From Symploca sp. SIO3C6 (GTDB taxonomy: Bacteria; Cyanobacteriota; Cyanobacteriia; Cyanobacteriales; Coleofasciculaceae), in contig JAAHHJ010000024.1 of the NCBI GenBank assembly GCA_010692425.1, positions 59,686-123,685 on the forward strand: a DNA stretch of 64,000 nt, read 5' to 3'. A model generated the notes under the pieces. It had not been told where the DNA came from, did no database searches, and was given only the letters and a program-made list of their open reading frames with translations. Positions 37,600-48,120 of the stretch are shown here, one piece after another; position 1 is the stretch's first letter, and the number at the start of each line of letters is the position of its first letter. The position numbers were made by a program, and so were the translations under genes.

Positions 37600-38850
37600 A
37601 TGCTATTAGAGCAGAGGATTAAATCTCTGGCAGAATCCGAATTTGGGGAGATTCTCAAACATGTTTCTACTGTCCCTATGCCTAATAATCAACAAGAGGC
37701 ATATCGACTGGTACGTTACTTAGATTTGCCAATTCCCCAAGTTGCTAGAATATGCGGTAAGGATATCAGTGATGCTGGGATAAAACTGGGTGGACGTCTT
37801 ATTAGTTGGTCTTCGGATACAGCAGAAACAGATAACTTAAGGTGTAGACTCTTAAGCTTGGCAAAGGAGGTTAAGTCTGAGGAGCGACTGTTTCAATCCC
37901 AAAAACCAGTATTGGAAGTGATTTGGGATCTTAATAAACAGTTTGATGCTGCTATCAAGCGTTGGCAACAGTATCAAGATTTAGCAGCAAAGAATATTGA
38001 GGGGAGATTACCTAACTTTCTGGTATTAGGAGCTCCCAAAAGTGCAACTACGTGGTTGTATGCTTGTTTAGCTGCCCATCCAGATGTATTCGTGCCTGTT
38101 GATAAAGAACTAGAATTTTTTGGTACTCATCGTTATTATTTAGGACTCAATTGGTATAAACAAAACTTCGCTCACTGGAATTCTCAGCCTGCTGTTGGTG
38201 AGGTTTCGGTTGGTTATTTTAGTTATGAGCAAGCTGCTGAGCAGATTTACAAAACATTAGATAACTCTTCACTGAAGCTGATAGTACTTTTAAGAGAACC
38301 TCTAGATTGCGCTCTCTCTTTTTATTTCCATTGGTTGCTCAGAGGTGAGGCACCAAGGAGTTTTGAGGAATCATTTAAGTTTAGAAGGTTTAGGAGATTT
38401 TACTATAGAACTGTCAATTATCATCTGCATTACCAAAAATATTTACAGTATTTTGCCAAAGACCAGATTTTAATTGTTCTTTTTGAAGAGATTAAACAAC
38501 AGCCTTTAGCGGCACTCAAGCGAGTGTTTGAGTTTTTAAATATCGATGCTGAATATTATGATCAAGCTTTTGAGCGCAAGAAGAATATTGGATATTCAAT
38601 TAAGAATCTGAACTTGCACTACTTGCTACACCATACAGAAATAGTGTGCCGGGAATTACTGCCTCCCAAGATTAGCAATAAAATTAGTTACCGTCTCAAA
38701 GAACACAATAAAAAAGTAAATATTATTAATCAGCGCCCGACTCAGCAGATTGAACAGGGAATATACCGCCAGCTACAACAGGAGTATCGCCTTAACAATC
38801 AGAAGTTGGCGGAATTAGCGGGGATTGACTTATCTTTGTGGGATTTTTGA
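37600..38850 (+). CDS. Sulfotransferase domain protein
   Basis: 416 aa. The PAPS-binding loop is LVLGAPKSATTWLYACLAAH (about residues 143-162) and the 3'-phosphate part is VLLREPLDCALSFYFHWLL. An N-terminal region of about 130 residues is not part of the usual domain. Sulfotransferases move sulfate from PAPS to hydroxyl or amino groups, here perhaps of an exported polysaccharide. The reason is position, between the glycosyltransferase set and hpsA. The start at 37600 is in a repeat, and the true start could be a little later. Not certain that it belongs to the hps system. Confidence 0.83.
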   Translation: MLLEQRIKSLAESEFGEILKHVSTVPMPNNQQEAYRLVRYLDLPIPQVARICGKDISDAGIKLGGRLISWSSDTAETDNLRCRLLSLAKEVKSEERLFQSQKPVLEVIWDLNKQFDAAIKRWQQYQDLAAKNIEGRLPNFLVLGAPKSATTWLYACLAAHPDVFVPVDKELEFFGTHRYYLGLNWYKQNFAHWNSQPAVGEVSVGYFSYEQAAEQIYKTLDNSSLKLIVLLREPLDCALSFYFHWLLRGEAPRSFEESFKFRRFRRFYYRTVNYHLHYQKYLQYFAKDQILIVLFEEIKQQPLAALKRVFEFLNIDAEYYDQAFERKKNIGYSIKNLNLHYLLHHTEIVCRELLPPKISNKISYRLKEHNKKVNIINQRPTQQIEQGIYRQLQQEYRLNNQKLAELAGIDLSLWDF

Positions 38851-38882
38851 TTGTTGATGGTTCATGGTTCATTGAGTAAATT
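38851..38882. repeat. Short GTTCATGG-type repeat fragment
   Basis: GATGGTTCATGGTTCATTG followed soon by CCACAACTG, both parts of the larger interspersed element. A fragment of it or an early stage. Confidence 0.6.
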
Positions 38883-38914
38883 ATTCCACAACTGTTTAAT
38901 TCAGGAGCATGGGT

Positions 38915-39487
38915 ATGACTGAAACGATAGATCAAGTAAGTTGGAGAATCGATGATTTAGAACTATTGCCTCACTCGGAAGGGACAATATACGAAATCAT
39001 TGCAGGAGAATTATTTATGACTCGAACTCCTCACCGACGGCATCAACAAATTTGTGGTAGGATTTTTAGTCATTTGAATAATTGGTCAGAATCAACAGGT
39101 AATGGAGAAACTATTATTACACCCGGGATTATTTTCTCAGATGCTGATAATGTTATTCCTGATGTAGTGTGGGTAAGTCAAAAAAGATTAGTTCAAATAG
39201 AAGATGAGGCAGGACATCTTACCGCAGCACCTGAATTAGTTGTGGAAGTAATTTCTCTTGGTATTGACAACGAAAAACGCGATCGCGAAGTAAAAGTAAA
39301 ATTATATTCAATTCAAGGGGTAAAAGAATATTGGATTGTAGATCGTTTTCGCAGGCAAGTAGAGGTATATCGCCGAGGCAAAGGAAAATTAACTCTAGTT
39401 GCTACTTTATTTGAGCAGGATGAGTTAAATTCTCCTTTATTACCAAATTTTGTTGTAGAAATCAATCGCTTCTTTGGCGTTAGATGA
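38915..39487 (+). CDS. Uma2 family endonuclease-like protein
   Basis: About 190 aa, Uma2 (DUF820) family with restriction endonuclease-like core: [14 protein letters not shown] (catalytic Asp) and [15 protein letters not shown] (Glu), with [20 protein letters not shown]. Very many copies occur in cyanobacteria; function is not settled. The start is placed at 38915 because AGGAG at 38903-38907 is 7 bases away; the ATG at 38909 is too near. It overlaps no gene; rpmB follows. Confidence 0.9.
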   Translation: MTETIDQVSWRIDDLELLPHSEGTIYEIIAGELFMTRTPHRRHQQICGRIFSHLNNWSESTGNGETIITPGIIFSDADNVIPDVVWVSQKRLVQIEDEAGHLTAAPELVVEVISLGIDNEKRDREVKVKLYSIQGVKEYWIVDRFRRQVEVYRRGKGKLTLVATLFEQDELNSPLLPNFVVEINRFFGVR

Positions 39488-39558
39488 ATTACCTCTCCCT
39501 GTTACATAGAATTGGTATTAGCTACAATATAGGATTGTGGTCAATACTGGAAAACACT

Positions 39559-39795
39559 ATGTCACGCAAGTGTCAACTGACTGGCAAGAAGGCAAATAAT
39601 GGCTATGCGATTTCTCACTCGCATCGACGCACTAAGAAGCTACAGCATGTTAATTTACACTCGAAGAGAGTTTGGTGGCCTGAGGGCAATCGTTGGGTGA
39701 GGTTGCGGCTTTCGACTAAGGCGATTAAGACTCTGGAAAAAAAGGGTTTGCAAGCTATGGCGAATGAGGCAGGGATTAACCTCAATCACTACTAA
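39559..39795 (+). CDS. rpmB: 50S ribosomal protein L28
   Basis: 78 aa. Starts [20 protein letters not shown], the usual start for bL28, with a C-terminal [13 protein letters not shown] and [15 protein letters not shown]. The frame is open from 39484, but the ATG at 39559 matches family N-termini. No strong ribosome binding site is seen. It appears alone; in cyanobacteria rpmB is often found next to htpG, as here (within 2.3 kb). Confidence 0.96.
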   Translation: MSRKCQLTGKKANNGYAISHSHRRTKKLQHVNLHSKRVWWPEGNRWVRLRLSTKAIKTLEKKGLQAMANEAGINLNHY

Positions 39796-39877
39796 TAGAT
39801 AGAGGGGGAGAGGGGGAGATGGGGGGATGGGGAGATGAATATTTTCAATAGACCTCTCCAGAAATCTCAAGCCAATT

Positions 39878-40318
39878 ATGCTATGGCAAGGCTTTCAGGC
39901 TAATTTTTGGAGAGCTCTAATAAGCAGTAAGCTCATAAAAACTCACCAGAAGCTGGAAGTTTATCAACTTGCTTTTGGGGCGGCTATGGGAATTGTTGTT
40001 GAGTCAAAGCAGTTTCCGGTTGAGGAATGCTATTCTCTTACTGACCAGATTCGTCGATCTTCTAGCTCGGTTTGTGCTATTTCAGCTGAGGCTTGGAGGA
40101 AACGCCGTTATAAAACCGCTTTTCTCGGTAAATTAAGTGATTTGGAAGCTGAAGCAGCAGAGACTCAAACCTGCTCGAATTTGCTGTCAAATGTAATTAT
40201 TTGACTCCTGAAATCGGCAGAGAGCTTTATCGAACCTATAACCAAATTTTGGGGAGCATTAATCAACATGATCAATAATCCCTCTGATTGGCTTCTACCC
40301 TCATCAAAACGGCGATAA
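39878..40318 (+). pseudogene. Four-helix-bundle (S23-type) protein, decayed
   Basis: The frame reads SSKLIKTHQKLEVYQLAFGA, then SLTDQIRRSSSSVCAISAEAWRKRRYK and LEAEAAETQT. Downstream the homologous text continues in the +1 frame (LLEFAVKCNYLTPEIGRELY), then returns to the first frame (MINNPSDWLLPSSKRR, stop at 40316). A lost G near 40167 followed by a compensating insertion near 40255 explains this. The family start codon position reads ATA instead of ATG (about 39918). It is a broken copy of a common cyanobacterial gene. Confidence 0.7.
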
Positions 40319-40833
40319 TTTTTTCTCCCCCTCTCCCTCTCTCACCATCTCCCCCTCTCCCCCTCTCCCTCTCGCCGGAAAATTTTCCGACTGTAGTGAT
40401 AGATTTTCTCGAACAAGTGGGTAGGATAGGGGTAGTTCGCTGCTTGTGAAAATTTCCGGGCGGTGGCTCTCAAAACATGGGCAACTTTGGGGGGGTAGTC
40501 GAGAGCTAGCCCTGTAGGAGTTGTTAGTGTTTATTCAGGGTGCAAGGCTTACAGCTTACGTATAACAATACGGGCTAATTTCAACTCAATCAGGAAAATT
40601 ACGGATAATTTTAATTTGCCCTAAAGCAGATTATAACCGTGCGTTTCTGTTTGCTGGTGAGTGGCTCGATTGAGACTACTGAAGTTTGTATAAATAGAAT
40701 CAGTTGTTGCTGGTACTCTCCCAGTCTATGACTCGGCTTTCATTTGGCTAGAGTTGGCTGGATTAAAACTAGTTTGTTACTATTAATTTTCTTATTCTTT
40801 AGGGTGATGCCACGATTTGACAGGAAAAAAGCC
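40319..40833. other. Intergenic region upstream of hpsA
   Basis: About 515 bases. It begins with a pyrimidine run (CCCCCTCTCCCTCTCTCACC and more, about 40323-40375). The rest holds no supportable gene; an in-frame TTG at 40744 precedes hpsA. The hpsA promoter should be here. Confidence 0.45.
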
Positions 40834-43800
40834 ATGTCAACCCGCAGATTAGTTAAATCCTTTCAGAAATTATTTAAACTCATTGGGAAGCTATCGAGAG
40901 CTATCACTAAAGCTTTGATGAAGTGGCTTTTGCGTAGCTTGCTTGTCTTGGGTAAAAGGCGCAGTTTGGCTAGGGCAGGTTTTGTGTTGCCGACGGTGAC
41001 GATGGTAACGCTGGTGGTGGTGTTGCTGACGACGGCTATTTTGATTCGCTCTTTTGACCGGGCGAAGAATGCTAGTAATTTTAGAGTAAATAGGGCGGTG
41101 CTGGCAGCGGCGACGCCAGCGATTGATAGGGCTAAGGCAAAAATAGAGGCGGTGTTCAAAGATCCCACACTGCCGCGTTCAACTCCTAGTGATACAGCTC
41201 TATACAGTGCTTTTAGAAATAATACTTATACTTTTGGAGATGAGACTCGTCTGAAGCTAGCTTACGATTTTGGAGATGGTGCGGGTGGTTCCACTCCAAA
41301 TATTCAAATTGACACTAATACTCCACAACTAGAACAAGACGAAACTCTCAATACTGCCTGGAGATTTCCCGTTGATACTGATAATAACGGTCTGTATGAT
41401 AGCTACACTTTATACAGCATTAACTTTCGTAGTCCAACTCGCGATCGCAATAATAGATTTAACCGAGATAGAAGTCCTTTAGATGCTAGAACCCCACCCA
41501 TGGATCAAGGTCAAGTGGGAGGAAGATGTGCTGCTGCTGTTGGTAATAGTGCTAGCTTAGTCGGCGATACAGATTGGTATAAATCAGGCAGCAATCTCAA
41601 GAAAAGCTTTTTTGTCTTTGTGGCGACGGTGCCAATTACTGGAGATCCTCCACCTAATGATGTCCAGGGTAAAGGGTTCGAGAGTTACCGAGGAAATCAA
41701 GGTTTTTCTGGTCTAGAGTACCAGATGGACAAATCTATAGTCCCGCTTACCAATAATGCTGTTTGGTTTGAAGATGATATCGAAATCAGTAATATCGGTG
41801 GCGACTTTCGACTAAATGGTCGAGTATTTACCAATAGTAATTTATTGGTTCGGGGTGCTTTTGGTAATTTCGTCGAGTTTTTCCAAGTTAGTAGTCCGGC
41901 CTCCTGTTATTACGAACAGGAAAATGCCAAGATTTTAGTAGGTGGGAATGTAGCTGATGATGGTATTGAGCCAGTTGAGCAACAATCTAGAATTGAAGTG
42001 CATCTTTTTAACGGTGCAGGTCTTCCTCCAGAAGAACCCCGTTTCCCTAATGGATTAACAACTACTGACGAAGATGGAGGCGAGAATGTAGCATACAACA
42101 CTCTGGCTTATGCTGAACGCCTTAGTGCTATGGTTGATGCTGCAATGGCATTTGTTGATCCTGCAACGTTGAATAATGAGGATGCGATCGCAAATGTAAA
42201 TGAATACCCTCAGCAGGTAAAAGATCGTTTTGAAGGTCGATTCAGGGACACAGAGGGTGAAACAATTCTCAAGGAAGAATTAGAAAATTACTTTCGAGAG
42301 CGTACTCGTAGAGTCCCTTATGCAGAGGTAGATTTTGGAGGAGACGCCTTTGGAGGCGTTAATGAGAATGCTCCTTTCGGTGCCACAGATCCCGTTAGAC
42401 CACCAGACGAATGGATGTTGATTGATAATACTGGTCTAAACTTGCAATACCTGAGGGCAACTGAGCCAGATTTGCAGCAAGGGGAAATAGAAGAATTTGA
42501 AGGCGATCGCATTCTGGTAGGTAATAATCTACCAGACCGTTGGTACAAAGGTGATGGTGAGTTTGCTGAGGAGGGAGAAGAGCAACTAATAGAAGGTCAA
42601 AATTGGACAAAACCAAGGAATGAACAGCGATACCGTACCAGCCAGATAGAAACTCAGCCTGACCTTGGCAATATAGAACGCAATGGTTTTTGGGAACAAG
42701 AGGCAGCCAAATTACCAGGACAAAATGAAAATACAGGCGGACTAAGAATAATTACAGGAGCAGGGGTTTATGGATATCCTGGTTCTACAATTGAAGCCTT
42801 AAATACTTTTGATACTACTAATCCTGCTAACCCTTCTTTTCTGCCTGAGTTGAATGATCTAAATGTTGCAAATTTTCCCGATAATCTTACTCAAATTAGT
42901 GGTGCTTTTGATACTGGTTTGTTAGCGGATCCAATTGCTAATGCTTTAGATGTCAATGTAAATACTCTGCTAGCTGGCGCTATTGAAATTCCAGAATCGG
43001 ATCTATTAACTGCTCCTTTCACGTTGGTTTGGCCAGATACCATGCCGATGAGCCAACTTGATAACCCAGAGACTGTACCTGAAGATCCGTCGAATCCTGG
43101 TGCTCTCGGTACGATTCCTAACGATTCCGATACTATTCAAATTGAGGGTAATGAGAGTACGCAAATGCCGGATCTAAGGATGCGGGCTACGGCAGTTTAT
43201 CACTATGCAGATAATGCTGGCATTGAGCAGGTGCCCATTGCCTGTGTAAGTAGCTACCTAGATCCAACAAATGCAACGACAGCTAGAAATCCACAAATCG
43301 AGCTAATAAACAATCAGCAATTACCAGATGTCAGTGGTGGCATTGATACCGATGGTAATGAACAGATAGACTACTTGGCTAACGGTTTAGATTTAGGAGC
43401 GTTTCCGACACCACAACCAACTTTTGCTGAGGGTGCCAAATCAAATAATGGGGTTTCATATGGGGCCCCCTATACCGGAGCTAGAGACTACGGAGCTTAC
43501 CAAGCTGAACTTGAGCAACAAGCAAGTATGATGTTCCCTAATGGGAGACTCGCTAATAGGTCTCTTTATGACGCTTTAAGAAAAGCTCCAGCCGATTTAA
43601 CGCTAACTGATTACTCAGCAATAGATTCTACAGTCTGCGCTCTGCAAATCTTGGATGGCACTCTTACTCCTAATGATTCAGTAATTCCTCATGGCGCAAT
43701 TAAGGAAGCAGCTTTCCTAGATGGCAGACAAGTTAAATCACTCAAGGCTGTTCCCGATAATTACGCAGGTATTATAAACGATGCAATTGATACTCAAAAT

Positions 43801-46044
43801 GAAAACGAGTATTTGACTCATATCGCTTCTCTATCAAGAGATGTGATAAATACTAATGATATAGATGGAAATGGTAATCCAGCTGATGCCACTGACTATG
43901 ACCTTCAGCTTGAGCAGCGGCAACCCTTAGAAATTAGGGTGACAGAGATAGATCTAAACCTACTGAGACAAACACAAATTGCTACAAGAATTGGTACGCC
44001 AGTAAATACTAGTGCCAATGATCCAAATAACAACCAAGAATATTTGATTCCTAACAGTGGCATTATCTATGCTAGTCGTGATGACGCTCTACTAGATTTA
44101 AGCGCTGTTGAAGATGATCCTGGTACAGCAGATGTAGATGAATCACTGTTTCCCGACTTAGGTAACTTAACCGCAGAAGCGACATTAGTCAGCCGCGAAG
44201 ATTTTAAACTAGATCCAACTCGCCGCCCCAATGGTATCCGGCTAATCAATAGTGCCAATTTAGCTCGTGAAGATTTTGACAGGATTGCTGAGAAAGGTCT
44301 GATTTTGGTTTCTAATTTGCCTGTGTACGTTAAGGGCGACTTTAACGTACACGACTACCAAGAATTTGAAGAAGAATTGAACGCGGGAACGTGGATTAAT
44401 TTCTATAATCGCAATGACCTAGATGATCGATTTGCCTGTCGTCCAGGACGTCCCGGTTGTAATCCAAATCAGGGCGATAATTGGCGACCAGCAACTATTA
44501 TCTCTGACGCTGTAACCCTGCTTTCAGGTGGTTTAGATGAGGATGGTAACTATCAGCTAGGTTTCAAGGATGGTTTCCGCATTGATGGGGACTATGATCT
44601 CAGAAATAATGCAGGTAACTCTCTTGCCCAAGCTCGTTTAGAACAAGGGTTCTGGTTTAATAACTTTGTCACGAGTGCTGATTGGGATGTTGGTATAACT
44701 GCTGGGGTTCCTAATGGATTTCCTGATGATGATAATAGAACTTCTTATTTGACTAATGGGGTAACACCAATTCAGCGAAGGGCTCCGTTTCCAGAATATT
44801 TGATGGAAGTCTGTATACAAGTGCCTATATCTGCTTGTGGGCCTGGTGATTGGTTTTTAGATCCAGTTACTAATTTGACGGCATCTGATGCTGTGGGGCA
44901 AGTATTTAACCTCACTATCCATACAGCTGGTACAACTGCTGTGCCAGCTGCTAGACCAACTTCAGCTAATCCTACACTACCTGACTTGCGAGGTTTCCCG
45001 CGCCGGGTTGCTTTCCGAAGAAATGTTAATGATCTAATCATACAAGGGGCACAACAACTACCTGTTCCTCTGGGGATTGATGAGACTACAGGAAACATTG
45101 AAGAGTTTCCCTACGCTGCTACTGCTGCTACCACTGCTCTACCTCGTATAGCAGGCGATGGCGCTCCACCAGAGCAGTCTCTATGGTTTTTCACAACCAG
45201 CTATGACAATACCGCCAACCCAAACAATCCAGGTTTTATTAGCTTCAATAACGATCTTCCGCTGTATATCCAGCAGATGCCAACCAATCCAGATGGTACT
45301 ATCAACCTGGAAGGTCAACCACTACTAGCGCCAGTTTTGCAGATTCACTCTCCTGAAGGCGAACCCTCTAATAATCCTGAAGATGCATTCACGGGCTACA
45401 TCGAAGAGCAATGGCTGCAAGTAGCAGCACCATCAGTTGATCCAGGCGCAAACGGAGAAAATACCGTCTTCAACGCAGCATTCGTATCTGGTGATACTCC
45501 TTCAAGGCCAGGTGAAAGTGGGGGTGGTTTGCACAACTTCGTGCGCTTCCTAGAAAACTGGAACAGTGTTAGGGATGACAAAGAAGTTGCAGCAAGAGCA
45601 GCTAGTATTAGCGGTAGCTTCATCCAAACTAGAAGGAGCGCTTACGCCACAGCTCCAATTAAGGCAATAGATCAAAAAGACGACTTAGACACTGCTCTCT
45701 TCTATGACAATAACGACTATATACACGACTTAATAGGTTTCAGATACAGTGGTGGTGCTTTCCTTGCGAAATCTCCCTTCTACATGGCACCCACTCGCGA
45801 ATGGGGTTTTGATGTAGCGCTGCTAACTCAATTACCTGACTTGTTTGCTCAACAGTTCACCAGTGACGATGATACACTTCCTCAAGAATTCTTCAGAGAA
45901 GTAGGTCGAGATGACCCTTGGATTGAAACTTTGTTGTGTGCTGGTGCTGCTGATGATCGTTTCGGGATAGCTACAGGTGTCGCTTTTAGTGAGCGAGCAG
46001 TCCCCAATCCACCGCAAAATTGTCCAGATATTCCTGAAAATTAA
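40834..46044 (+). CDS. hpsA: HpsA, hormogonium polysaccharide biosynthesis protein
   Basis: About 1736 aa. N-terminus MSTRRLVKSFQKLF, then a prepilin-like segment RAGFVLPTVTMVTLVVVLL (Gly49/Phe50) and RSFDRAKNASNFRVNRAVLA. Type IV prepilins have Glu at +5, here Thr. The rest is a very long Asp/Asn/Pro-rich extracellular part. AGGA is 8 bases before ATG 40834; upstream in-frame TTG at 40744 is a poorer choice. HpsA of Nostoc is needed for polysaccharide secretion and gliding. It is followed directly by hpsB. Confidence 0.88.
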   Translation: MSTRRLVKSFQKLFKLIGKLSRAITKALMKWLLRSLLVLGKRRSLARAGFVLPTVTMVTLVVVLLTTAILIRSFDRAKNASNFRVNRAVLAAATPAIDRAKAKIEAVFKDPTLPRSTPSDTALYSAFRNNTYTFGDETRLKLAYDFGDGAGGSTPNIQIDTNTPQLEQDETLNTAWRFPVDTDNNGLYDSYTLYSINFRSPTRDRNNRFNRDRSPLDARTPPMDQGQVGGRCAAAVGNSASLVGDTDWYKSGSNLKKSFFVFVATVPITGDPPPNDVQGKGFESYRGNQGFSGLEYQMDKSIVPLTNNAVWFEDDIEISNIGGDFRLNGRVFTNSNLLVRGAFGNFVEFFQVSSPASCYYEQENAKILVGGNVADDGIEPVEQQSRIEVHLFNGAGLPPEEPRFPNGLTTTDEDGGENVAYNTLAYAERLSAMVDAAMAFVDPATLNNEDAIANVNEYPQQVKDRFEGRFRDTEGETILKEELENYFRERTRRVPYAEVDFGGDAFGGVNENAPFGATDPVRPPDEWMLIDNTGLNLQYLRATEPDLQQGEIEEFEGDRILVGNNLPDRWYKGDGEFAEEGEEQLIEGQNWTKPRNEQRYRTSQIETQPDLGNIERNGFWEQEAAKLPGQNENTGGLRIITGAGVYGYPGSTIEALNTFDTTNPANPSFLPELNDLNVANFPDNLTQISGAFDTGLLADPIANALDVNVNTLLAGAIEIPESDLLTAPFTLVWPDTMPMSQLDNPETVPEDPSNPGALGTIPNDSDTIQIEGNESTQMPDLRMRATAVYHYADNAGIEQVPIACVSSYLDPTNATTARNPQIELINNQQLPDVSGGIDTDGNEQIDYLANGLDLGAFPTPQPTFAEGAKSNNGVSYGAPYTGARDYGAYQAELEQQASMMFPNGRLANRSLYDALRKAPADLTLTDYSAIDSTVCALQILDGTLTPNDSVIPHGAIKEAAFLDGRQVKSLKAVPDNYAGIINDAIDTQNENEYLTHIASLSRDVINTNDIDGNGNPADATDYDLQLEQRQPLEIRVTEIDLNLLRQTQIATRIGTPVNTSANDPNNNQEYLIPNSGIIYASRDDALLDLSAVEDDPGTADVDESLFPDLGNLTAEATLVSREDFKLDPTRRPNGIRLINSANLAREDFDRIAEKGLILVSNLPVYVKGDFNVHDYQEFEEELNAGTWINFYNRNDLDDRFACRPGRPGCNPNQGDNWRPATIISDAVTLLSGGLDEDGNYQLGFKDGFRIDGDYDLRNNAGNSLAQARLEQGFWFNNFVTSADWDVGITAGVPNGFPDDDNRTSYLTNGVTPIQRRAPFPEYLMEVCIQVPISACGPGDWFLDPVTNLTASDAVGQVFNLTIHTAGTTAVPAARPTSANPTLPDLRGFPRRVAFRRNVNDLIIQGAQQLPVPLGIDETTGNIEEFPYAATAATTALPRIAGDGAPPEQSLWFFTTSYDNTANPNNPGFISFNNDLPLYIQQMPTNPDGTINLEGQPLLAPVLQIHSPEGEPSNNPEDAFTGYIEEQWLQVAAPSVDPGANGENTVFNAAFVSGDTPSRPGESGGGLHNFVRFLENWNSVRDDKEVAARAASISGSFIQTRRSAYATAPIKAIDQKDDLDTALFYDNNDYIHDLIGFRYSGGAFLAKSPFYMAPTREWGFDVALLTQLPDLFAQQFTSDDDTLPQEFFREVGRDDPWIETLLCAGAADDRFGIATGVAFSERAVPNPPQNCPDIPEN

Positions 46045-46068
46045 TCCTTAGATAATTCCTGCCTAGCC

Positions 46069-46758
46069 ATGAGTACACACAAACAAGTTATGCCCAAGCA
46101 GTTAACTAAACTTCAAAGTAAGCAGCAATTAGTTATTCAATCGAGCCAGTCAGGTTTCACAATTATTGAATCATTACTGGCAATGATGGTGATTACCATC
46201 TTAATGGTAGGACTAGCACCAATAATTGCCCTCTCTGTTGCCACCAGAGTGCAAGCGCGGCGGGTGGAATTGGGTGCAGAAGCAGCCAAAACCTATATAG
46301 ATGGTGTTCGTTCTGGGATTATACCTGATCCAGAAATCAGTACTACTGCTCTAAGCGATGTTGGTGCCCCCCCAGCAGGAAATTTGACCTGTGATGATAA
46401 TGCTGAATGCACTGCACCAGCTAACAACTTGTACTGCATTGATGGCGATGGCAATAAAATTTGCACTTCCAACAGCACGACAGACATGATAGTTCAAGGA
46501 AGTGGATTTAGCCCAGTTGCTATTACTGATGCCGATGATGGTTATAGCTTGGGAGTGAGGGTATATCGAGCCGATGCCTTTCAAGAGCAAGCTCTCGAAA
46601 CAAGTTCTGACCTCGACTCTAATAAAGCTCTAACATTTACAGGAGGATTAGGCAAGCGCAAAGCTCCATTGGTAGAAATTACCACAGAAATAACCACGGC
46701 AAAAACAAACATGAACGACTTCCGTCGTCGCTTTCCTAATCTTCCTAATACTAATTAG
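46069..46758 (+). CDS. hpsB: HpsB-like pseudopilin
   Basis: 229 aa. Prepilin motif SGFTIIESLLAMMVITILMV: Gly29/Phe30 cleavage and Glu34 at +5. The hydrophobic helix follows, then a globular part with paired cysteines (CDDNAEC, CIDGDGNKIC). Resembles type II secretion minor pseudopilins. It follows hpsA by 24 bases, so it is likely cotranscribed with hpsA, and acts in the inner membrane and periplasm. Confidence 0.86.
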   Translation: MSTHKQVMPKQLTKLQSKQQLVIQSSQSGFTIIESLLAMMVITILMVGLAPIIALSVATRVQARRVELGAEAAKTYIDGVRSGIIPDPEISTTALSDVGAPPAGNLTCDDNAECTAPANNLYCIDGDGNKICTSNSTTDMIVQGSGFSPVAITDADDGYSLGVRVYRADAFQEQALETSSDLDSNKALTFTGGLGKRKAPLVEITTEITTAKTNMNDFRRRFPNLPNTN

Positions 46759-47008
46759 TAAGTATCCATTAGCAAAAAACCATAGCAAAAGTAATTAGCT
46801 ATTAGCTCACAGAATATGGCGATCGCATCCAATGTAGTCAAGTCAGCCAGGATAAGTAGGTGGGGGTAAGCAAACCGAACATAGCATCAATAATATCTTA
46901 CTCCCCTCGCCTCTTAGGAGAGGGGCTGGGGGAGAGGTTAGTATTCTACATCCCATTTAATATAACTACTTAATCAAAAATCCAATCAGCAAAGGGGTAA
47001 AGCACTGC
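46759..47008. other. Intergenic region between hpsB and hpsC
   Basis: About 250 bases, with one GCGATCGC near 46819 and a small palindrome at 46903-46925. No gene. The gap is long for an operon, so hpsC may have its own promoter. Confidence 0.4.
46903..46925. repeat. Hairpin repeat CCCCTC...GAGGGG
   Basis: CCCCTCGCCT, loop CTT, AGGAGAGGGG, with one mismatch. It is followed by CTGGGGGAGAGGTTAG, which I recognise as the tail of a common dispersed palindrome of cyanobacteria. Confidence 0.6.
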
Positions 47009-48100
47009 ATGCTCAGTACATTAAAATTAATCATAGTCAGTCAAATAAAGCAATCTAGGCAAGCAGGTAATAAAGGCGGCTTTACCTTGATTGAACTGTT
47101 AGTTGCGATGATCCTGGCAGTGTTGGTAATTACCCCACTACTAGGATTTATGATCAACTTCTTGCAAACGGATCGTAGGGAACAAGCTAAAGCTACTTCT
47201 GCACAAGAAATCCAATCGGCACTTGACTACATTGCCAGAGATTTAGAGCAAGCAGTCTACATCTACGATGCCGATGGAATAGAGAGAAATAATGATCAAG
47301 ATGCAGATGATTCTGGAATTAAAGACCAAATACCACCATTAGTACCAGCAACTGGTTGTCAAGAGGAAGATACTTGTCAGCCAGTGCTTGTTTTCTGGAA
47401 AAGAAAGTTACTTGATAAATGTGATGTCATCAAAGGAACCAGAGTAGGAACTTTGACTGGTGGAATTGGCAATAACTGCGGAGGTGTTCGCCAAGGAAAT
47501 GATGCAGCTGTTTATTCACTAGTCACCTATTACTTGATTAAAGACGATCAGAATGATACTTGGTCAGATGCTGCTCGTATAGGTAGATTTGAAATTAGAG
47601 GCGGCATTCCCAACTTCAATGGTAACAACGGGACTCAAAGAACAGAGGGGAATCAAACAGTTCGCTATCTCTTGTCACCAAGTCTTGGGTTTCTACCTCC
47701 TGACCTAGATAATTCTATCAATCAGTGGACAAAGCACCCAACAGAAAACTATGATGATGCTCCTACTGGCACTCAGGTACAACCCCAGGTTCAAATATTA
47801 GTTGATTATATTGATCAAACTGAACAAACAGAAGATGAACCTTTTGCCAGAAGTTGTGTAGATTCTGACGCAATTCAAGAACAACAGGTTCCTAGTGAGC
47901 CAAAAGGTGCTTTTTACGCTTGTGTAGATTCAGGTAAAAATACTGCACAAGTCTTTATAAGAGGTAATGCTTTGGCTAGAGTTCCATCTGATTGGCCCTT
48001 ACCTCGTAATGGAGTACCCGATTACGACCCGAATAAGGCTAGCTTTTTTCCAAGAGGAACTATCCTGATTGAAGGAAGAGGAACACTAGGTATTCAATAG
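47009..48100 (+). CDS. hpsC: HpsC-like pseudopilin
   Basis: 363 aa. Prepilin motif GGFTLIELLVAMILAVLVI with Gly24/Phe25 and Glu29. The following QSALDYIARDLEQAVYIYD resembles GspJ/PilW-type minor pilins. The long C-terminal part has several cysteines (CQEEDTC, CDVIKG, CGGVRQG, CVDSD, CVDSG). It is likely part of the pseudopilus that secretes the polysaccharide with HpsB and HpsA. Next gene is 20 bases away. Confidence 0.85.
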   Translation: MLSTLKLIIVSQIKQSRQAGNKGGFTLIELLVAMILAVLVITPLLGFMINFLQTDRREQAKATSAQEIQSALDYIARDLEQAVYIYDADGIERNNDQDADDSGIKDQIPPLVPATGCQEEDTCQPVLVFWKRKLLDKCDVIKGTRVGTLTGGIGNNCGGVRQGNDAAVYSLVTYYLIKDDQNDTWSDAARIGRFEIRGGIPNFNGNNGTQRTEGNQTVRYLLSPSLGFLPPDLDNSINQWTKHPTENYDDAPTGTQVQPQVQILVDYIDQTEQTEDEPFARSCVDSDAIQEQQVPSEPKGAFYACVDSGKNTAQVFIRGNALARVPSDWPLPRNGVPDYDPNKASFFPRGTILIEGRGTLGIQ

Positions 48101-48120
48101 CAGCAATCAGGTTATTAAAT

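Noticed and set aside
40744..40833. Upstream TTG start for hpsA
   Set aside because: The ATG at 40834 has AGGA at 8 bases and the MSTRR opening typical of HpsA.
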